DNA from: Nectonema munidae | Taxonomy: Eukaryota; Nematomorpha; Nectonematoida; Nectonematidae | Assembly: GCA_030549495.1 (NCBI GenBank) | Contig: JAUIRK010001034.1 | Location: forward strand, 186,001 to 250,000 | DNA: 64,000 nucleotides | Direction: 5' to 3' | Part shown: positions 25,601 through 40,600 of the stretch, piece after piece | How the letters are laid out: each line of letters starts with the position of its first letter | Numbering within the stretch: the stretch's first letter is position 1 | Position numbers and translations under genes: made by a program | The notes under the pieces: model-generated | Databases searched by the model: none | What the model was told of the DNA's origin: nothing | Seen by the model: the letters and a program-made list of their open reading frames with translations, nothing else

Positions 25601-28600
25601 TTCTCTAGTAGGAGGAAAATTACGGTATTAGCTAAATTACAATATTTTGAAAAATATTACAAGTGACTAATTAGTTTAAAAAAACAATTGTAAAAACTAA
25701 ATTACAATATTTCAAAAATTTAAGCATTAAAAATTTGCGCAGGCGCCATTTTGTTTACTGTAAGAATCAAAAATCTCAACTGTAGAATCAAATCTATTTA
25801 TTATCATAAGCATTATCTTTCAATATTTAAAATATTAAAATTTTCCCAATCTTTTACAAAGAAAATCTTTTACATCATTTTTCAAAATCTTTTACAAAGA
25901 AAGTTTTACAAAGAAAATCTGCAAGTCTTTTCAGAAGTTAATCTTCTTGGATTGATAATAGATAAAAAATTGACCTTTCACCAACACGTTGACTCACTTT
26001 CTTTGAAACTTGGTAAAGTGGTTGGAATCCTCAAGCACACACAAAGACTCTTTCCAAGAAATATTATGTTAATTCTCCTTAAAACACTCTTTCTCCCTCA
26101 TCTTTGTTATAGTTTAATTAACTTTGGACACTGCAATTTGAAACCCCTAGAAGTCTTATACAAGAAAGCCTTAAGAGTCGTCTCAAAATCAAAAAAATGT
26201 TCTCACACTAATAAACTTTTTATGGAATGCAACCTCCTCAAATTAGAAGATATATATTATCAAAAAATTGGAATGTTTTTATTATCCAACCTCAACTCCT
26301 CTCATAAGCATTTTGAAAATCTTATAACTTATGCAACAAAGGCAGAATACAATTTGAGAAATCATCTTAATCTCGTTAAACCTCATTTTAGACTCCATTG
26401 TTCAAACTTGTCAATGAGACATAAAGTCATAGTTTTTTATGAAAAATACAGATTTTTGTTGGGAGAAAGTGGCTCGTCAACTGAAAGATTCAAAAAGATT
26501 TTCAACTCTTACATTTCCTCTCAATATTCCCAACTTCCTCCATGTTCTGATATGAACTGTTTCATTTGCTCTGATCCATGATAAGTTTCTCGTTTTCTTT
26601 GACTTCTTTTTTGCAGTGTGTATCCTTCAGCGGTTTCTATAAACCTTTGGATTTACACATATTTTTTATTCCACATTTGCTTATTTTCTCATTTGCTTTC
26701 ATATCGTATTCCAAAATAACTGTTAAATACATAGATTATTATTTATTAATGTAATTTTGTTTTCCACAATATATATTCGCTATATATGTCTCAGTTTCCC
26801 TATTTTATTTTAACTTTTTCTTTTCATTTTCAAAATAAATCTTATCTATCTATCTATCTATCTAAGACATATATCACTGAATTCGTAATTAATTGAGCTA
26901 ATAAGTGCGAGTAGAAAGGTGTCAGAATATAATTTAATACTAATATTGAATATATTTTTAGTACAAATTTAAATTATCAAAAAATACTAATAAATTAATT
27001 TAATTGTTAAAAAATAAATTAATATTAATTTTTTGAAAGTATTTTTAGTGTTTTTTTATATCATTTTTCATGTAAAAAACTAAATATGGCATAATATTAC
27101 GCTTGGGGTAGGCATCGAAATGAGATTGTTTGGATCGAATAGATTCCTCACTTTCCATGTCCAGCGGCCCACAGCTTTGATGTTGACTTTCAAGTTTTCT
27201 TCGTGGGGGGAGGAAGTCAAAGTGAATGCGTGATACTCCCCCATTTTTATTTCTGGTATGCAGATGTTGACCCACTGCCCGGATTTGTAGTCAAAGCCCT
27301 GTGGACGCTTTATAGTCAACTGCGTGATGTCTAAGGTAGAAAATAGCGTACATCGCACTTTTTCTCTTACCCATCTTGCCAGAAAAGCATGGGTTTTATG
27401 GTAAGAAGGGGTGAGGAGTAGACATGTGTCAGAATTTTGAAAAACTCCATAAAAATGTTTTTAATTACTGCGTTAACTCATTAGTTACGCAAATTACCAG
27501 TGTATTCATTCTAGTTCAGTAAAATGTTAATCTTTTACTTAACCATTAGTTACAATTAATTAATTGTTTATTCTTCTAAGAATCGGCGATAGAAAAAATT
27601 TGTCGGCAATCGATTATTGCTGTTTTTTCAAATTTAGACTATATTTTTCCGTATTGATAATGACAAAGATTTAAAGAAAAAAATTTACTCATAATAAAAA
27701 ATTAACTAACTTTTTATCGGTTTCAAATATTATTTTTGACTTATCTATTTAATTAAATGATAGATAAGGCCAAGTCGGTAGGTTTCATAATTAAAAAGCA
27801 ATAAGGAAAATGAAATCGACTCTCAAAGATGGAAAAGAAAGAGAGGAAAATTTATTGGAGGATCAAATCTTCGACCTTACGGTTTTTTTCAAGAATAAGA
27901 ACGGAGAATAAAAATGGAAGAGGAAGAAGGAAGGGAAGAAACTAGAAAGACGAGTTCATTTTCCGTATTTCTTTCTAATTATTTAATTAAAATTTTCAAC
28001 TTAACCATGTTTAATTTTTTTTCAATCAAAATTTTTTTCAGTGAAAAAAAGATGCATTTATTGGTTGGAAGTAGATGGATATGTAGGTATCGCTATAGTG
28101 TACTCAATCAATGTCTACAACAAGTGTTCTGGTTTATTAAATCAAATTCTCAACCCAAAAACACTGTTGAAGGTATTTATTTATTCAGACAACTAGAAGA
28201 AATCACTCTTTGGAAATGTTTTAAGATGATTACAAGAACTCGTCACGTTAGTTAGCTTAGAATGTTCATTTTTATCAACAAGTACCGCTAATGATATTTT
28301 CCAAGTCATGGGAAGAATTACTTTTTTAAAAATCTTCGTTAAAGAATGTTTTAAAAGTTAGGACAGTTCTTTTAATATGTATGAGTGTACGATCTCAATA
28401 CCCGTAGAAAAACGTGAACAGATTCAAGACGTTAAAACCCCAGTGCTTCTGGTCACACTTGTCTGGCTTTTGACAATACATACAATTTAGGACGTATACT
28501 TGCTTGCTATAGGAGTTTACAAGTACATGTGTGTGTACAAACAATCTACTAGTGAAAATATCCTATGTTTTTAGGCCACATACACCTCCATGGACATTAA

Positions 28601-31600
28601 TTCAACTGAAAAAGCTTATCAATGACTGAGTGTACTATGGTACTTGATAGTGACAATGAATCTGCTCTACGATAGATCTGCTATAGAGTATTCTATTCCA
28701 GCTAGCCTGCATATCGTTCGTTTGCGTCATCTTTTAATTAAACGATGCAAAGCGGTACTTACAAGAGAAGACAGATCTTGATACAAAGAAAAGAATAATT
28801 GTCATAGATTAGAAACCTTGCAATATCTAAAGACAAGTCAGAAGTTAATAAAAAATAAATTAACTTCAAAACTTCAAAGAAAAGGACCAAATTTTCGAAA
28901 ATTTTAGATAAGCAAGTTTTGAGCCTAATAAACTTGGAAAGATTATCCTACTTGGTCATTTTGAGCGTGCATTGAGAGGTCGCGGTAAAAGTGGGCTTAC
29001 TTTTGTTAATAAAAAGTTTGAATGAAAAGAACAACACAAGAAAGAAAAAAAAATTTGTATAAGTTTTTGAAAAATACACAAAAAAGCATAATTTATCGAC
29101 ATCTAAAGGTAAGGAGTTGGATTTATATTAAAATTCCATGTCCAGCTTAAAGATAAAACTTATACAATTACTCTAAGTGCTGGAAAAACCCGGGCAAAAA
29201 AGACAAAAATCTGAACGTACAATTTCGATGTAGCGCAATCTTATGCCTCACGCACGCACACGGATTTGTATTTTTGAGCGAAGGGAAACAGAGGGAAGGG
29301 CTACAATATTTTGCTCATTTTCGTGTATTCCGTTGTATTTTTGTATATTTCAGTATTTTATTTCTTAAAATTTTTCCCTATTTTGGTATATTTATTTCTG
29401 AATTAAGAGTCACTCAACTTTCGCCACTAACATATTTCATTAGAACTGCAATATTAAAAGCGAATTTCAACCAAATTTGCGCAATAACACTTTCTAGCCC
29501 CAAAAAATCAAACATCCCCTTCCCCCAAATTTGACACAAGAGTTGGTCTTTGAAAGAAGTAGTTGTAAATCTAATCATACCAAAGTATGTGAAATGATGT
29601 TACTTGTGGGATATATGTCTGCTTTGATAACATGAACCTCTATGTGCTTTTTGCCCAAGGAAATGAGTTTGTCCAATGTGTAGAATGTTGCAGGCAGGAT
29701 CAAGTAATAGTGGAAAGATGGTTCTGTGGTGAGTCGAGACGCTCCATGAATGAGAGAGAGAATGAAAACAAAGATAAAAAATTTGTGCGTCCAAAAAAAG
29801 CTTCTAAATGCATATCTCCGCACTGACCTAAATATTTAGTTAAATTTTATCATAGTATCCACTCTCTACAATATCTCTGAAGCTTTATTTTTTTCTTAAA
29901 TAAAGCATCTACAAAAATGGTTTTTATTCTTTTGTCTTCAATCCTACAACTCTCACTCTGAATGCTCCATCTCCAACTGCTATGTTTGTAGTTAAAATAG
30001 TTACACCGACCACTCCTAGTATTTGTTTCTAATGATAATAATATGTATAATGTATACACCTACAATCTTTCTTTTTTTTCTTTCTTTTTTTTCCCATATT
30101 CAATATTGTATAATACATTATGAATAATTATTTGCATCTCACATAACTTACTGACCTGTGTATTTCTTTTGTCTTGTTTTTACAATTTTTATCACCATGT
30201 TGGCGTCTCCAAGCAGCTGTTTTGGCCTTTGACATCAACTTTCAAAAGTCATCTTTGTGTGTTTTCTAAAACACCCTATTTTTTAAATATATTTCTATGT
30301 CCTTATTGCGTACACTAACTTCCATCTTTTTTGTCATACTTTTGAAAATAAAACAAAGATTATTATTGCAATCATATTTGGAAACAATAAATTTGATAGA
30401 ACTGTCCATTGAAAAAGAACTGTAAAAGAATTGTATATTGAAAATAAAATTCGACACCTAGTTTGGGAGTTTAGACTTCTTTATCAAAAGGAAGATTAAA
30501 ATATGTGAAATGAAATAGAGTTAAGTCAACAATGTGAAAGTGACAGAAGAAGGGAACCCGATGTTATCAAATAAAGTTGTCATTAGGTCGAGGTTTGAAA
30601 GTAATAGCAAATTAAACTAATAAATTTTCAAGCTTTCAATTCTGAATTCTTTTACAAAAAATAAAGTTAATTACAACAAAGATAGGTAAATTAATTTTAA
30701 CTCTCTTCCGTATATATACATTTTAGGTGATTTCATTTAAGATATTATTTATCATTACTTTACATTTTTGTTTATCTTTATATATAAATATATAATGGTT
30801 TTTATCGTAAACAATTTTTTTTATTATAAATGACATATGTATATTTAAGATTTTGTATTATTTGACAAAATTTTGATTTAAAAGAAGAAAATTCTACCTC
30901 TAAACAAAAATAACCAAAATAAAATGAATAAATTTGAAAATTAACAACAGTATTTGCAATTTATTGAAAAGAAAACAAAAATTTTATCAACTTCACAATT
31001 GACAAAAATATTTTTTACTTATTTTTAATTTCAAATCAATTTCAGGGTTTGCACTGGCCCTCGTCTCATTGAATATCTACCTGGGTTTCAACCCTAAAAA
31101 GCGATAATTTCTAAAGATACGCGCTTCTCTATTCTATCAAGCCACATCTATTGTTCATAGTGACTGCATCACATTGGATGAAGAACGTCCTCAATATATT
31201 CGAGCCCACCCATTTCATCATACATTTTAATTTACAAACGATAAACTTGATTATAGGAACAAGATTGTCAACACATGACAGCTACTGATCTATATTTGTG
31301 ATTCATTTTAAAATGACATCTAAACGTGTCTTTAAGATGTTAAATCATGTTAAATTTATGTTTCTCTATTCTTATAGTTCTTTTGTTTGTGAGGTATGCT
31401 TGTTAATTACAATATATCTCAGAAGAAGGTCCGTGAACACTTTTCCATTTTTGTCTTGATGAGGTTCAAGACAATGATGGTACTAAAATTGATGATAGAA
31501 AATATATTGAGGAATTGTTTCAGAAACATCTTAATTTGAAAGATGTCAAAGTTAAAGAAAGTCGGAGATTGGGTAAAATAAGTAAAGATCAGACCAAAGC

Positions 31601-34600
31601 AAGAAGACCTTTACGTATTGTTTATGAAAACTTAGAATCAAAAGAGAAGGTGACAGCTTCTTTATACCTTTTAAAGAATTCCCCAAGTAATTTTAGACAT
31701 ATTTTCATATCCAATGATTTGAATCAAGATGAAAGGATCAAGTTAAATGAAATGCGTCAGAAGGCTAAAAGTAAGAACACTGAAATTAACTCTGATTATC
31801 ATTTCATTGTAAAAGGGGATCCTATTTGTGGTATGAGTATTGTTAAGAGGTATTTTCGGAGAAAAGATTAGTTAATGCTTCTAATAGTTTTGGTTCTTTT
31901 TTAAATTATAAGAGTTACAAGTTCTTAAAGATTTTTTATACTAACGCAAATCAATTATTGTCAAAAATAGATGAAATTAAAATAATAATTAAAATTTATA
32001 ACTTTGATATACTTTTTGTTACTGAATTTTTATCAAAAAAAATCGATATAAAAAATTTTAACCTTAATCTTTTTAACATTGATGGCTTCAAAATGTTCCA
32101 TAATATAGATCATGAATACTTTACTAGTGATAACTTAACAAATAGAAGGGGTATAATTTGTTATTTTAAAAGCTATTTGTCTGTATACATGCTTTCATTT
32201 AATTCAACTGATTTGTTTGAAAATTTGAACATTAGAATGTGTTTTAATAATCAAGTAACAACTTTCAGTTGTTTTTATAGAAGCCCTAATGCAGACAAGG
32301 AAAAAACCACGGAGAAAATAATTCATAGAATAGGTGAAGTTAAATATAGTTCTAATTCAAGAAATTTAGTTATTTTAGGTGATTTCAATTATCCTAGGAT
32401 AGACTGGGATAAGTGTGACGCTCCACATAATTCTCCTGAGAGTCGGTTTTTAAACTTCGTTCAAAGTAGTTTATTGACACAAGTTATTCGGGCACCAACG
32501 AGAAGAGATCCAAGTGGTAATGAAAGTTGGTTAGATCTATTAATAACCAATGATGAAAATCTCATACAGAGTTTGACTATACTTCCAAATCTTACAAAAA
32601 GTGATCATTATTGCGTGTCTTTTACTTTCTCAAAGGTACATCAATATCGAAAAGCTGTTCCAAAGTATAAGTTCAGTTCTGCTAATTATTTTTCTATTGA
32701 GAACAATTTTAAAGAAATAGATTGGAATATTTTACATAAAAATGATATAGAAAGAAGTTCGAAAATTTTTGAAACTTTTTTGAAAAAACAAATTGAGCTT
32801 CATGTACCTAAATTAGAGGATAAAAAATCTTTTAAATTGTATATGAATAAAGATGCAATTTTTATTTATAAAAATAAAAAAAGATTATTTAATCTGTATA
32901 AAAAGTATGGCAATAAAAATAGTTTTGAACAATATAAAAAATGTAGCAATCATCTTAGAAAATTTACCAGGCAACTTAGAATTGATTATGAGGTAAAAAT
33001 TTTAAAAGAATACAAGCAAAACTCAAAAAAAGTATGGAAGTATATTAATAGGAAGAAAAATAATTTAGCTATTGAAACAATATTGAGTGAAAATGGTAGT
33101 ATAATTGAAGATGAGTTTTTACCTGAAGCCTTTAAAGAATACTTTTATTCCATGTATAAAAGAGAAGGTAAACTTTTGACTAGAAACGTTGAAGTTAAAC
33201 TAATTCCACAACCCTTTGATAGAATGACTATAGAAATATCCGAAGTATACCATAAGCTCAAAAGTCTAGATGTTTCTAAATCACCTGGTATTGACAACAT
33301 TTCACCGCTTTTTTTTTCAAAAACTCTGTAATGTTTTAGCGAAGCCTCTAACAGTTTTATATAATAAGTCTTTAGTGGAGCGTAAACTACCTGAATCATG
33401 GAAATTAAGCTGTGTATCACCGGTTTTTAAAAAAGGTGAGAAAAAGCTCATTACTAATTATAGACCAATATCAGTCATTAATATAATTTTCAAAGTGCTT
33501 GAATCGATTATAAAGGACAAGGTTGTTGACCATCTTGATAAAAACAATTTGATATCGCGGCAATAGCATGGCTTTCTTCCAAAAAAATCAACAATAACAA
33601 ATCTAATTGAATTTTCTAATGAATTTTCCCTTGAAATGAATATCAGTAAAACTGTGAACATTATTTATTTGGACTTTCAGAAGGCTTTTGATACTGTCCC
33701 CCATGAAAGACTCTTGTTAAAGTTGAAATCTTATGGTATAGGAGAAAACCTTATAGAATGGTTCAGGGACTATATTTTTAATAGAAAATTTATTGTTCGA
33801 TTGAATGGATTATGCTCATCAACTTCAGAAATAATAAGTGGAATCCCTCAAGGTTCTGTATTGGGACCTGTATTTTTCTCTATGTTTATAAATGATATTT
33901 TTGATGATCTAAAATAAAATATAAAAATTTATGCTGATGATATAAAATTATTCAAGGGTTCAAAGGGTGAAGGTACGAAGAATATACAGAATGATCTATA
34001 CAAAATATATAGATGGAGTAAAGAATGGGATATGCAGTTGAATATAAATAAGTGCTATCACCTTCAAATTGGAAAAAAGAGGATGCCAGTTTTTATATAG
34101 GCGGAACTAAGCTAAACCAAGTTGAAAAGCATAATGATCTAGGATTAATCGTTGATTCAAAGTTTTGTTTCTCTGATCATGTATTGCACGTTGTCAAGAA
34201 AGCCTTCACTATTCTACACATGTTGAACAATACCTTCATCTTATCTGAAATCGAAATTTCTCTGTATTTATACAAATCTTTAGTCAGACCTGTTCTGGAA
34301 TACGCAAATGTAATTTTTGGAAGTTCATCAATTATTATCAACATCAGAAAAATAGAAAAGGTTCAAAAAGTATTCACAAAGCACTTGAAAGGAATGCAAA
34401 ATTTATGTTATATTGAAAGACTTCAAAAGATTGACCTGCCTTCTTTATATTATCGAAGCCTGAGAAATGAAATGATATCAATATTTAATATCGTAAAAGG
34501 AAATATGAAGATTGATGAGAAAGTTTTGCCTGAATTTTCGTAGAGAATTTCCAGATCACACTTGCTGAAGTTTGCACCTGAATCCTTTCAAAGTAAGTAT

Positions 34601-37600
34601 AGAAGCAGATACTTAATCCAAAGAGCATACAATCACTGGAATGGCTTACCTAATGAAGTTGTTAACTCAATTACTGTGAAAGAATTTGAAAAAAAACTCG
34701 ATGAATTTTGGAAAGACAAAAGATTTGCCGTTCCTTGAAAAATACGCTATATTTGATGCAATTCTCATAGGCTGCTAGCCTCTTTAAATTGCTTAATAAA
34801 CTTATGTTATGTTATGTTATGTTATAAAAAAAACTCAAAATGAGTGAAAAAAGTCAACAAATTTGTACGTCTAAAAGTAACTTAACCCATTTACGGCCAA
34901 TGTTCCTATTTTGGAACATAAGTAATTTCATCTTCGTCTGCTTTTTTCAATGACTTTGAATATAAATCGTCTGCGTTTTTTTAGATATCGTCTGCTTTGC
35001 TTGGCTTTAAATGGGTTAAGCTAAAGCCCACTTTTAATTCGTGTTGGCATGAAGAGCAAGGTGTTGCTTTGTTTTCTTTTCTCCTTTAAATGTGCGTAAA
35101 ATTTGCTTTGCTCCCTGCATTTAACGCCATCGAGATAAAATAATGTTTTATTAAAGCTTTTTTCACGGTTGAAAAAAATGTTAGCATTTGTGAGTCCCTA
35201 TTTATGTTTTATGATTTACGTATGTAATTTTTATAAGCACGCGTTTTTTCGTTTGTATCGCGCTCGCTTTAGAGAAATAGAAAAATTATTAATCAGATTT
35301 TAATGTGATTGATGACATTTATTGTCATGAAATGGGAGCAGAATATGAAGTTCTTCTTTACCATACAGAAGTTCGTTGGCTTTTAAGAGGACATTTTTTG
35401 ATTTTAGGGCATATTTGAAGAGTTGAAAGTTTTATACTATTATTAAAAAAGAGAGAAAATTCACTTTCTGACACTTTATATAATGGAGAGTTTACTTATA
35501 GCTAAACCTACAGATATCCTCAGCCATATGAATGAAGTAAATTTGGCTATTCAAGGCATTGGAGTTATGATTATAGATGCTTTACAAAGACTTCAAACTT
35601 TTCTGACTAAACTACCACTGTGGAAAAGAAGTGAAAACAGGATTTTAGCAAACTTTGAGGAAGTTTTGTTTAGCAAATGCTTGTTTAACCCGTTATCGAA
35701 AAGAAGAATCAAACGATATCTAGTATAAAGCAGAAGATTTGTATTAAAAAGCATTAATAAATGCAGACGATTGACATTTTTGTAAAGTCGACATATGTCG
35801 ACTGTGGTCGATAACCGTTTAAATGAGACAAAATTTTGAAAACATCTGGTTGCTCTGCAGAACTCTTTCATTTGTTATTTCTGTTTAGAAAACTTCACAG
35901 TAGAAAATTGGATTTTCAATCCTCTCCTTGTCGATATAAAATGTATTAGTGATATTGTTAGCTTTCCTAAATATAATTGGCTTAAGAGCGAAAGAATTGC
36001 TAAAAATTCAATCTAACACTTGGAATCTAAGCTTGGAAGAATTTTGGTGTGCATTTTTACAAGTCAAGTTTCTATTAGCAAAGAAAGCTATTAATGTTCT
36101 GATACCCTTTGTTACTACTTATCTTTGTGAATCAGCAGTTTCAGCACTTGTTAATATCAAAACAAAAAATCTAAATCGACAGAGTGTGAAAGATGATGTT
36201 GGATTGCAATGTCCAACCTTATTCCAAAGTTTCATCATCTTATTCAAGACAAACAAGAACAACCTTCATAAAATAATTATATTTATTCTTCTATTATTAT
36301 ATTTAACTTACATTTGATAAAAAATTATTTTGAAGTTAACTAAACAGAGTTAAAAAGCTGTAGTAGGAAATATAAAAGAAGTTCACAAAGCTAATAAAAG
36401 AAGAAAAATAAACACAGCGGTATAGTAAATAGGTGTTTTTTAATAAGGGGGTCTAAAATTTAAATGGAATGTTTGAAGAGGTTCGTACACTCGCAAAAAG
36501 AGATTAAGAAGATGTTTTTTAAGGATATGTTTTAATTAGTTTATAGAATTAGTTATGGATAAAGTTCTTTACAAAATATGTCAGCTTAGAATTATTTCGA
36601 ATCCTTTACGATAATACTGAAATATAAATAATTAATATTCAATGATTTATTGAAAGAGGTTTATTTGAGTAATTACTAATTATAGAAAAAATAACAAAGA
36701 ATTTAGTGAGTTAATAATGACAGTCTCAATAACGGTCTTATTACAACTTATATAACTTATCGAATTGTTTGAGCAATGATGTGTAACATTATAATCTATT
36801 CGTATAAAAAGGCGTATATATATGTATGTCTTACACGGTGGCGAAAGAAAACATTAGGGTTAGAATGAGCAGTAGAATAAAGCCAGTACACCCAACGATT
36901 GTCTGAAAAACCCATTCTATGTACGTAGGAGGCATTGCGGAGTCCGAGAAAAAAATCTGAAATAATCATGCAATGAGATAATAAGTGCACTTTAGGGCCA
37001 AGAAGAAGGCTCAATTTATCGTTCAGCCTTTTTGTAAGAAGGCTTTGATACTTACAGCGAGCAAAAGCATCTCTAAAATACATTAGGGCCACAAATCCAA
37101 ATTTAAATTTGCTTCCCCAAATAACATTGTCTTAGATTTTTAGCTAAATGATTTCAATAATAAAATACTAATAATGTCAGTATTGGCCTATGAATAGAAA
37201 TGAGTTACAATTAAAGGTTCTATTCAACCATTACATGTATGGCCCTTATGAGAAAAGCAGTCAAATATTTATTGATACTCTCAATAAATGCTCTCAGCTA
37301 AGTCCTACAATTTAACTGGAAAAAAATAATTTGTTATTTTACTATTTTGATAATAACTTAATCAAATTGACTATTTTATATGGTTGAGATTACTGTTCAA
37401 AAAAGGCAATAGTAAATTTACCATGAGAGAGTCGTTAAATTTGGATTTACTAGTTAGTTAGTATATTGAATAATCCCGAAGGAGAAAAAGCTTTAATAGA
37501 GAAGTATAATTGGTAATTTAATCAAATAAAAATGAAATCTGTTCATCTTTTTTGATGTGTCTAATTTCGTAGAGCCGAATCCTACCCTCTAGTCTGTAGA

Positions 37601-40600
37601 TTATCAAAGCAGTTAGTAATTCATTTACTTAGCTAACTAGTTAAAATCTTGTAAAAATTAATAAACTTCAAAGGAGAAAATTACACTTTCCTTGCATAAA
37701 TAATTATAGTTTTTACAGGACGAAGAGTCCTTTATGACAAGAAAGTAAATAATTACGCTCGATGCCTTTATTTGCGTCACTCGTATGTGTGTTTACTTAT
37801 CGTTGTTTTAACTGCTGTGCAGAATAGATGCAGACTGACAAAATATCCACAGGTATGATGTTGACGGAAAAGTGTGCGGAAAAAAACGGAAAAAAATTTA
37901 TCGAAAGAACATCGGAAATAAATGAAAACTTTAAAGTTAGTGGCTAGTAAGTTACTGAGTTAAATAATTGGTTAGTAAGATGGTTATATATGAAGAGAAA
38001 TTTATTTTTTTAGATATCATTAGATAGTTGTTTAGGAAACTTAGTAAATCAGTTAGTTAGTTAATTAATAAGTCAGCTAATTAGTTAGAGTTTAATAGTT
38101 AGTTAAGTAAGATGAAGTTTATTTAAATGAGTTTCGGCATTTTTCTAATTTTTTGGTTATTTTTTTTCGTCGAACACACTGTGATTTGTCGGCATATTTT
38201 GTGTCAACATTATTTCCATGGTCATTTATTGATAAAACCCTTTTTGCATAGAATAGCTTACATATTAGAAGGATTATTGTTAATAGATAAACTAAAGTTA
38301 CAAAAATTGGGAAAATATTGGATGGATTTGAGTGTTTTCTTTAAAGATTTGTCATTGGAAGAGAGCATGTATAAGTAGTATTTTGAAATCAAAGTTCATT
38401 ACTATTTTAACTTTTTATCATCGTTAAAAATTTGGAGATAGACACTGTTTTTAGTTATTTTTTCTTTAGATACGAGATATTCTCTGTTGTGGGCCAACTT
38501 TAAAAATAGTGAGATCGAATTGATTAAGGATAAGTCTTATGCGCAAGAAAAGAGGTAAAGTTAGGGGAGAACCTCTTTGAAGAGACACTTTAAATGTGAG
38601 GTGGGCTGTGTTGATATATGGTAGAAGTTGACTAGATGCGCCACCGTGTGCCCAATAGAGAAGAAGAGCCCTGTCCAAGCGCAGATTTGGTGACACTCCA
38701 AGCAGTTGTTTAGCGGCAAAAAGTGCTCGAGTTTGGTGGCGCGCAGTTTGGTGATGATGTGTCTGCACATCGGCAGTAGCGAGAGCGAGAACGCGAGAGA
38801 CAGGCAGGAGGCGCTGGCGCGCGAAATGCAGATCCCCACGCCCATCACCTTGCGGAAGTCAGTGTGTTCTTTCAGGAAGAAGTAGTCTAAAGTTTAACTA
38901 TCTTTAAGCAACTACTTGCCTTTTACTAACTAGGTAAAAGAAATCCTAAACGGATTAAACAACCAAAGAATTATTTAACTAAATAACCCGCCCCCAGACG
39001 ACTGTTTTATGAGGTAGTTGTAACGGGGTAATTGTCGTGGTAAGTCTGAATAAGTGTGTGTGTGTGTGCTCTACATAGTGTTGGGGTTATGTGAGGTAAG
39101 GCAGAATGTTGTTCGAAATGAAAGATGAGCCTTAGAGTTTACCACGCAACAAGTGTTGAAAATAAAGTTTGAAATTTATGAGCACACACAAGGGCTCCTA
39201 TAAAAATGGCAATTTATGCCAAATTTAGGCCAAATCAAACTTACTCTTGAAGAAGGGAATATTCTTCAGTATTGTGATGGGTAAATATTTTCTTTCCTTC
39301 CAGAAAACCTAAGAACGCCTTCCTGCGGTTAATTCTGGCAGAACATTCTCTAAAATTTACGGTTATGATAAAGGTAGCGGTGAAACAGTTCTGAAAGTAC
39401 CGGAGGACTATACCTACAATTGCAAAGTATCACCGAATATCCACAAAGTACAATGATCAATCATTCAGAATGGTATTGATAGTCGGTTACTCGTTTTAGC
39501 CTGAAAACAGAAGTTGCTCTCGTAATTTTTTTCAACCTTTCAATTACAGAAAAAAAAATAATGTTTCCAGGCCTATTACACGTTGAGGAAAAAAACTCCT
39601 TTAAAATTGGTGATGTAATTTTTTAACTAAATGATCCCAAAAAATTTCAAGCATTAAAACTCCTTCTTCCTTATCGAGGATAGAAGGATATTACAGAAAT
39701 ATGCTAGTCTTAAAGTTATGGATAGGACAGTTGAACGAGAAATTGCTTTGGCAACTTATTTTATTTCAATTGTTGCAAGATAAGAACAAGACCACAACTT
39801 TATTTTCTAAGTACTTGTTTAGCAAAATAAAAGAATTCGTCACCCTAAGTTTAAGTCATTTTTTATATTAAATAAATGCCGAATTTCTATTAAATACTCG
39901 ATTTTGTTTTTTCTCTGATGATGATTAATATTATTAATGTAAGAAGTTCAAATTGAAGATGTGCGTCTCTGCCTCTTTCATTTAAAACTAAAATATTTTA
40001 AACTGTTAACTGCTTTAAGGGGAGAGAAGGCATCCACTAATTATCTTAAAATTCTGCACAGATTACTTTTGGATCTGATTCAGTTAGTCTGCATTGTGTT
40101 AAAGCCTAATTTTTTGGCAACATGTATTAGTAGATATGTAAACCTTTATCCCTGCCTATAGCTTTTTCCCAGTTATTGAAAACGATGGTTACAAAAGTGG
40201 CATCACAGATTAACGAATTCTAGATGGGTAACTGTTCTTGTGCCCCTCCCCCCTTAGATGCGATCTTTTGCCCTCCATTTGACACTTTCCCTATGAATTT
40301 GTATGTATATTGTTGCATAATTTGATGACGTTTTTTGAATTTTGTAAAAGAGGGTCTGAAGCTCAGATCAGAAGATGAAATGGATCATTATTCTTTTAAA
40401 TAATGAAAGTATTTTCATTTGTAATGCTTTAGAACTTTAGTGAGGGTGGGTAAGTTAGCAAGATACTCACTAGGTATGGATACCGTAGGATATACAATCT
40501 CCATTACTCAGAGTTGGACACAAGCTGCTTTCTCTTTGAAAACCCTCCAATGCACCCTATGCTTTCTCTATGAAAATCCTCCAAAAGGAAAAGCATTCAT

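Noticed and set aside
29632-29826. Plus-strand frame opposite Duox exon 12
   Set aside because: It is the complement of a well-supported Duox exon and has no similarity of its own.
31045-31107. Plus-strand terminal exon GFALALVSLNIYLGFNPKKR
   Set aside because: A single short candidate with no partner exon and no known match; kept only as a note.
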